From contig JAFYUT010000053.1 in the NCBI GenBank assembly GCA_017549485.1, positions 1 through 44,209 of the forward strand: DNA of 44,209 bases, given 5' to 3'. Below the pieces are notes generated by a model. The model was not told the DNA's origin, did not search any database, and worked only from the letters and a program-made list of their open reading frames with translations. Of the stretch, positions 39,976 through 44,209 are shown piece after piece. The stretch is from Akkermansia sp. (GTDB lineage Bacteria > Verrucomicrobiota > Verrucomicrobiia > Verrucomicrobiales > Akkermansiaceae). Both the position numbers and the translations under genes were made by a program. The stretch's first letter is position 1. Each line of letters begins with the position of its first letter.

Positions 39976-41730
39976 TTATTCAAAAAGAGCCGGGTAAGAT
40001 TTACGGGCCAGCGCCTCTGACAAGTTGCGTATCGTGTAGCTATCCTCAGCCTGTAGGGCCTGCTCTGTCATGGCACGGCATTCCTCATAGCTGAGGTGGC
40101 GTATAGCGTAGCGAATAAGCGGCAACAAATGCGTACCCACGGAAAGTTCCGTTGCCCCCAAACCTACCAACAACGGCACCAGCACAATATCACCACCCAT
40201 TTCACCACATATAGCCGTGGGTATACCGGCAGAAATGGTTTGCTTAATCATGCGGATAACACCGGGATGCGTGGGGCGGAACATACTTGCCACGCGGAAG
40301 TTCACACGATCCACCGCAATGGTATACTGAGTCAAATCATTCGTGCCGATGGAGAAGAAATCCACGTGGCGAGCCAGCACATCCGACATCATGGCAGCAC
40401 TGGGCACCTCTATCATGATACCCACGCGCATGTGTTCATCATACGCCAGGCCGCGTTCGCTAAGCTCGGCACGGCATTCATCCAGCAACTCATGCACTTG
40501 TCGCACCTCGGTAATGCCTGATACCATGGGGAACATGACCCCCACTTTACCATGGGCAGATGCCCGCAAGATGGCACGCAGCTGCTCCTTGAACACCTCA
40601 GGCCGGCTCAAGGATACACGTATACCGCGCCACCCCAAGAAAGGGTTATCCTCTTTTTCCTCAAGCACCTCAAAGGGCAATTTATCGCCACCGGAGTCAA
40701 GCGTGCGGAAAATAACCTCATGCGGGGCACAGCTCTCTACCAAATTACGGTAATGTTCATACTGCGTCTCTTCGTCCGGCAAACTACCGGCGCCCAGCAA
40801 GAAGAACTCTGTGCGGTACAGGCCCACACCCTCTGCACCTGAGCGGCGAATGGCACTGTACTCATGCGCAAACTCTACATTGGCAGCCAAGCGAATACGG
40901 CGGCCATCCACCGTTTCGGACGGCAAATCACGCATATCGGCCAAGGCCTTATAGGCTTTTTCCTTCTCGGCTTGCAGCGCGCGATAATGAGATTCCGTTT
41001 CTGTTGTGGGGTTCAGAATCAATACACCGCTGTATCCATCCAGAATAGCTTTGCAGCCCACGCGCGAATCTATCACCAACTGGGGCACGCCCACCACAGC
41101 AGGCATACCAAGAGAGCGTGCCAAAATAGCAGTGTGAGACACGGCAGAGCCGGCCTCGGTCACAAAACCCAGTACCATCCGGGAGTCTAAATCAGCTGTA
41201 TCACTGGGCGTCAGGTCATACGCCGCCAATATGTAAGGGTCACAGCCACAGGGAGACTGCGTGATGGATGCCGCCGTTGACGGAGACATATTTTTAAGCA
41301 CACGTTGCAGCACATCGCCAATATCCACCACGCGGCTACGCAAATACGGGTCATCCACATGGCGCATTACCTCCATAAAGTTCTGCACCACGGCATAATA
41401 CACCGCATCAATATTCTGCATGCGCTCCGCAAACTCCTTGCGCAAACGCTTGAGGATGGTGCGGTCTCTCAAGAAAAGCAAATGGGCATCAAAAATGGCA
41501 GCCTCCGTTGCACCGGAGACATGCTCCACTCTCTCCTTCAGCGCATACAGTTCTTCCTCCGTCCTCGCAATAGCACTTTCAAAACGAGCCCACTCGCCCT
41601 CACTCTCGGTGGGCAGTATGTTGCGTGTGGCAGGTGCAGCACATCCCCTGGCCTCAACACGCAAACAGCCTATCGCTATACCGGGTGATACCGGTATCCC
41701 TTTCATTCGGCGCTCGAAACTCTCCGTCAT
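39976..41730 (-). CDS. ptsI: Phosphoenolpyruvate-protein phosphotransferase (PTS enzyme I)
   Basis: 584 residues, cytosolic. EI takes phosphate from PEP and passes it to HPr. The phosphorylated His is in TEAGSAVSHTAILARSLGM (about residue 199). The PEP-binding domain shows GVGLYRTEFF, RTLDSGGDKLP, FLGWRGIRVSL, VGIMIEVPSAA, FFSIGTNDLTQY and active-site Cys in TAICGEMGGD (about residue 508). The length is normal. No sugar-specific EII gene is in the window, so sugar uptake versus a regulatory role cannot be told. It starts 46 bases after ptsH on the same strand and converges on the M28 gene. Confidence 0.94.
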   Translation of the reverse strand: MTESFERRMKGIPVSPGIAIGCLRVEARGCAAPATRNILPTESEGEWARFESAIARTEEELYALKERVEHVSGATEAAIFDAHLLFLRDRTILKRLRKEFAERMQNIDAVYYAVVQNFMEVMRHVDDPYLRSRVVDIGDVLQRVLKNMSPSTAASITQSPCGCDPYILAAYDLTPSDTADLDSRMVLGFVTEAGSAVSHTAILARSLGMPAVVGVPQLVIDSRVGCKAILDGYSGVLILNPTTETESHYRALQAEKEKAYKALADMRDLPSETVDGRRIRLAANVEFAHEYSAIRRSGAEGVGLYRTEFFLLGAGSLPDEETQYEHYRNLVESCAPHEVIFRTLDSGGDKLPFEVLEEKEDNPFLGWRGIRVSLSRPEVFKEQLRAILRASAHGKVGVMFPMVSGITEVRQVHELLDECRAELSERGLAYDEHMRVGIMIEVPSAAMMSDVLARHVDFFSIGTNDLTQYTIAVDRVNFRVASMFRPTHPGVIRMIKQTISAGIPTAICGEMGGDIVLVPLLVGLGATELSVGTHLLPLIRYAIRHLSYEECRAMTEQALQAEDSYTIRNLSEALARKSYPALFE

Positions 41731-41759
41731 GCGTTCAGCGTAATCTTGGAGGGCTCAAC

Positions 41760-41777
41760 CGTAATATATCGTAATAT
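41760..41777. repeat. Direct repeat between ptsH and ptsI
   Basis: CGTAATAT occurs at 41760-41767 and again at 41770-41777, spaced 10 bases (about one helix turn). The second copy touches the ptsH stop codon. Significance uncertain. Confidence 0.35.
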
Positions 41778-42043
41778 CAAGCCTCTCCGAACTTGGATGC
41801 TACCAATTCCTCTAATGCGGCTATGGCCTCGGCTTCATCAGCACCATCCACCGTCACATCAATCTCGGCACCACACCCCACGGCCAGCATCATCAGGCCC
41901 ATAATACTCTTGCCGTCAACAGATTCATCATCTTTCTCAACGGTCACATCAGACTTAAAGCGACTCGCTACGCGCACGAATTGTGCGGCCGGGCGGGCAT
42001 GTATTCCGAGCTTGTTAAGAACAGTGAGTTTCTTTGTAATCAT
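41777..42043 (-). CDS. ptsH: HPr phosphocarrier protein
   Basis: 88 residues, cytosolic. The phosphorylated His is in GIHARPAAQFVRVA (about residue 15), and the regulatory serine block is DGKSIMGLMMLAVGCG (Ser at about residue 46), as in HPrs that are targets of HPr kinase. The start is ATG 42043 (MITKKLTVLN), with an AAGGA-like site about 12 nt upstream; the longer reading adds 15 residues absent from HPrs. It heads the ptsHI operon and is divergent from typA. Confidence 0.95.
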   Translation of the reverse strand: MITKKLTVLNKLGIHARPAAQFVRVASRFKSDVTVEKDDESVDGKSIMGLMMLAVGCGAEIDVTVDGADEAEAIAALEELVASKFGEA

Positions 42044-42071
42044 ATCTTGTGAGGTTCCTTTGCTGCCTGCT

Positions 42072-42077
42072 AGTATA
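42072..42077 (-). promoter_or_regulatory. -10 element of ptsHI
   Basis: TATACT on the minus strand, with a weak TCGCAA at the -35 position (17 nt). Leader of about 21 nt with AAAGGA before ATG 42043. Confidence 0.45.
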
Positions 42078-42202
42078 CCCCATTCCAACTGACATTGCGA
42101 GCTTTTTTTTCAGTATTTTTATAACAACTCTTCAGCATCCACGTGCAGGTGTTGCACTCTTACAAAAAATGCCCAAAAGTAACATCTACACGCAGTTCAG
42201 GC

Positions 42203-42231
42203 TTTACGTGGCGGGGGAATTATGGTAGAAT
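42203..42231 (+). promoter_or_regulatory. typA promoter
   Basis: TTTACG (42203-42208), 17 nt spacer, TAGAAT (42226-42231), followed by GC-rich GCGCCCACGGGCGCGCG. Leader of about 34 nt. Confidence 0.6.
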
Positions 42232-42271
42232 GCGCCCACGGGCGCGCGATGCTCCCGATAATTTAATCATT

Positions 42272-44104
42272 ATGAGTGATCCCTCCAAGTTCCGCAATCT
42301 TGCCATTATCGCCCACGCAGACCACGGTAAAACCACGCTGGTGGATCAGCTGCTCAAAGCCGGCGGCACATACCGAGAAAACCAAGAGGTGCAAGAGCGA
42401 GCCATGGACTCCATGGACTTGGAGCGAGAAAAAGGCATTACAATCAAAGCCAAAAACACCTCTATTCACTGGAATGACTACACCATCAACATTGTAGACA
42501 CTCCCGGGCACGCCGATTTCGGCGCCGAGGTAGAGCGCGTAATGAAGATGGTAGACGGCGTGATTCTTGTGGTAGATGCCTACGAAGGCCCGCAGGCTCA
42601 AACACGTTTCGTGCTGCGTAAAGCGCTTGAGGAAGGACTGCTGCCCATCGTAGTTGTCAACAAGATTGACCGCCCGCATGCCGACCCCATGAAGGTGCAC
42701 GACCAAGTACTGGAGCTCCTGCTGGAGCTGGATGCCACCGAGGAGCAGTTTGAGGCCCCCTTTGTATATGGCTCCGCCCGCGATGGCTACTTCATGAACA
42801 GCCCTGAGAACGAGCCCCCCGTAGACTGCACGCCCCTGCTCTTCCAAATTGTCAACCACATACCGGCCCCCAAGAATGCCGCCCCCGACAAGCCGTTTAA
42901 GATGCTTATCTCCAATATCGATTGGGATGACTATGTGGGCCGTGTAGCCGTAGGACGTATCACCAGCGGCCGCGTACAGAAGGGCGACACACTCTACCTC
43001 TTGCAGCAAGACGGCAACCGCATCCAAGGCAAAGTAACAAAACTCTTCGAATACAGTGGACTGCAAACCACTGACTCCGCCGTCGGCGAGGCCGGTAACA
43101 TCATCGGCATCTCCGGTTTTGAAGATGTGGACATCGGCCAAACCCTCGTCGGCGACCCGGAGGATGAGGCCATGCCCTTCGTGCAGATTGACCCGCCCAC
43201 CGTACAGATGGAGTTCAGTATCAATGACGGTCCCCTTGGCGGCAAAGACGGCAAGAATGTGACCAGCCGCGTTATCCGCGACCGTCTCATGCGAGAAATG
43301 CGCACCAACATCTCCATCAAGGTAGAGGATACTGACCTCGCCGGTGTCTTCTTGGTATCGGCCCGCGGTACCATGCAAATTGCCATCTTGGTAGAGCAAA
43401 TGCGCCGTGAAAACTATGAGGTACTCGTCTCCCGCCCCAAGGTAATTACGCAAGAGATAGACGGCGTAACCTGTGAGCCCTTTGAAACCGTCTTCATTGA
43501 AGTGCCCGATGAATGCGCCAACGGCACCGTACGCATCCTAGGCAACCGCCGCGGCATCTTGGAGAATATGGAGACCACCGGCAACGGCCGAACCTTCATC
43601 CAAGCCACCATCCCCACCCGCGGTCTCATCGGCTTTGAGTTCGAGCTGGTTAACCTTACCAGCGGCCACGGCATCTTCTCTCACCTCTTCAAAGAATACG
43701 CCCCCTACGCCGGCGAAATCGTCACCCGCCAGTGCAGCACCCTCATCTCTATGGAGAACGGCATTGCACGCCCCTACGCCTTGCAGGCCATGGAGGAGCG
43801 AGGCTCTCTCTTCATTGCCCCCGGCGATGAAGTGTACGAGGGCATGATTGTGGGCGAGAACCCCAAACCCATTGACATCCCCGTTAACCCCACGCGTGAG
43901 AAACACCTCACCAACCACCGTTCTGCCACCAAGAACGACTCCATCCAGCTCACACCCCCACGAGTCTTCTCTCTGGAACGCGCCATTGAATACATTGAGC
44001 CCGATGAACTTGTGGAGGCCACCCCCCACTTTATCCGCATGCGCAAACGCATTCTTGATGCCACCGCACGCAAACGCGCCGAAATTAAATTACAGAACAG
44101 CTGA
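42272..44104 (+). CDS. typA: Ribosome-associated GTPase BipA/TypA
   Basis: 610 residues, cytosolic translational GTPase that binds the 70S ribosome and helps 50S assembly and stress adaptation. GTPase motifs: [18 protein letters not shown] (G1, about residues 11-28), [19 protein letters not shown] (switch region), [15 protein letters not shown] (G3) and [11 protein letters not shown] (G4). BipA-specific C-terminal blocks are [20 protein letters not shown] and [14 protein letters not shown]. The start is ATG 42272 ([10 protein letters not shown]), because the promoter at 42203-42231 lies within the longer open frame. The length matches the family. A hairpin follows the stop. Confidence 0.95.
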   Translation: MSDPSKFRNLAIIAHADHGKTTLVDQLLKAGGTYRENQEVQERAMDSMDLEREKGITIKAKNTSIHWNDYTINIVDTPGHADFGAEVERVMKMVDGVILVVDAYEGPQAQTRFVLRKALEEGLLPIVVVNKIDRPHADPMKVHDQVLELLLELDATEEQFEAPFVYGSARDGYFMNSPENEPPVDCTPLLFQIVNHIPAPKNAAPDKPFKMLISNIDWDDYVGRVAVGRITSGRVQKGDTLYLLQQDGNRIQGKVTKLFEYSGLQTTDSAVGEAGNIIGISGFEDVDIGQTLVGDPEDEAMPFVQIDPPTVQMEFSINDGPLGGKDGKNVTSRVIRDRLMREMRTNISIKVEDTDLAGVFLVSARGTMQIAILVEQMRRENYEVLVSRPKVITQEIDGVTCEPFETVFIEVPDECANGTVRILGNRRGILENMETTGNGRTFIQATIPTRGLIGFEFELVNLTSGHGIFSHLFKEYAPYAGEIVTRQCSTLISMENGIARPYALQAMEERGSLFIAPGDEVYEGMIVGENPKPIDIPVNPTREKHLTNHRSATKNDSIQLTPPRVFSLERAIEYIEPDELVEATPHFIRMRKRILDATARKRAEIKLQNS

Positions 44105-44135
44105 TTCTATACATATACATTTTATAGGAATTAAG

Positions 44136-44172
44136 ACACAGCTCCGTATTGCCAAAGCATGCGGGGCTGTGT
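44136..44172 (+). terminator. Hairpin after typA, overlapping next promoter
   Basis: ACACAGCTCCG / CGGGGCTGTGT stem (11 bp with one G-U pair), 15 nt loop, no real T tract. The -35 box of the next gene lies in the loop. Confidence 0.45.
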
Positions 44173-44178
44173 TAGTAT
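44149..44178 (+). promoter_or_regulatory. Promoter of the gene at the right edge
   Basis: TTGCCA (44149-44154), 18 nt spacer, TAGTAT (44173-44178), 9 nt before ATG 44188. Confidence 0.5.
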
Positions 44179-44187
44179 ACCCCTGCT

Positions 44188-44209
44188 ATGGATAACGAAG
44201 CGTACCAAA
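44188..44209 (+). CDS. Start of a further gene (partial, runs off the window)
   Basis: ATG 44188 opens a frame reading MDNEAYQ to the window end. It is supported only by a promoter 9 nt upstream with the same geometry as other genes here. The product cannot be named. Confidence 0.45.

Noticed and set aside
42263..43453. Long open frame (about 396 codons) on the minus strand inside typA
   Set aside because: It is antisense to typA with no family features and no promoter.
1..44209. CRISPR array
   Set aside because: No regularly spaced repeats were seen and no cas-like gene is present.

Overview
This looks like a stretch of chromosome from a Gram-negative bacterium of the Verrucomicrobiota, most likely near Akkermansia. 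Evidence for an outer membrane is direct: lipid A kinase LpxK, the end of an autotransporter barrel, several lipobox proteins, and an OlsF-type aminolipid acyltransferase. The verrucomicrobial placement is an inference from the gene mix (serpin, CHASE2-like protein, many small envelope proteins, unimodular QueF with QueC, ParB without an adjacent ParA) and has not been tested by search. By eye the GC content is about 50%, except for one AT-rich gene at 22.6-24.1 kb. I see no IS element, prophage, CRISPR array, rRNA or tRNA.

Layout. 0-6.1 kb: autotransporter 3' end, a membrane protein coupled to an L,D-transpeptidase, phosphoglucomutase, then a membrane-anchored ankyrin protein followed by a lipoprotein. 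6.1-13.2 kb: MFS carrier, lpxK, a leftward cyclophilin/ABC-F pair, a secreted thioredoxin-fold protein and a protein with a lysine-rich tail. 13.2-18.2 kb (leftward): pgi, then a four-gene envelope cluster (thioredoxin, membrane protein, sugar kinase-like APH protein, CHASE2-like protein). 18.3-22.6 kb: OlsF-type acyltransferase, GT2 glycosyltransferase and O-acetylhomoserine sulfhydrylase. 22.6-25.5 kb: the accessory part, with an AT-rich polytopic membrane protein behind a long structured leader, a gene-poor gap of about 340 bp and an unfamiliar protein with a DxD motif. 25.5-33.7 kb: lipoprotein, asd, a polyprenyl synthase, a DUF3592-like protein, a UvrD/Rep helicase, a VanX-like dipeptidase and a serpin. 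33.8-44.2 kb: secreted zinc protease, cysS-queF-queC, parB with a glutaminyl-cyclase-like lipoprotein, ptsHI, typA and the first codons of one more gene.

The strongest window-wide signal is promoter architecture. About a dozen first genes have a recognisable -35/-10 pair (usually a 17 nt spacer) whose -10 ends only 6-11 nt before the ATG, and they lack a Shine-Dalgarno sequence. If transcription starts about 7 nt after the -10, these mRNAs are leaderless or carry 1-5 nt leaders. This geometry also corrects several starts (pgm, pgi, cysS, the MFS gene), because longer readings would begin inside or upstream of the promoter. Internal operon genes instead start in tight overlaps such as TAATG and ATGA.

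Functionally the window mixes cell-envelope synthesis and remodelling (LpxK, L,D-transpeptidase, VanX-like dipeptidase, OlsF, GT2, AmgK-like kinase), central sugar metabolism (Pgm, Pgi, PtsH/PtsI), amino-acid and isoprenoid synthesis (Asd, MetY, prenyl synthase), and information processing (CysS, QueF/QueC, ParB, helicase, BipA, ABC-F).
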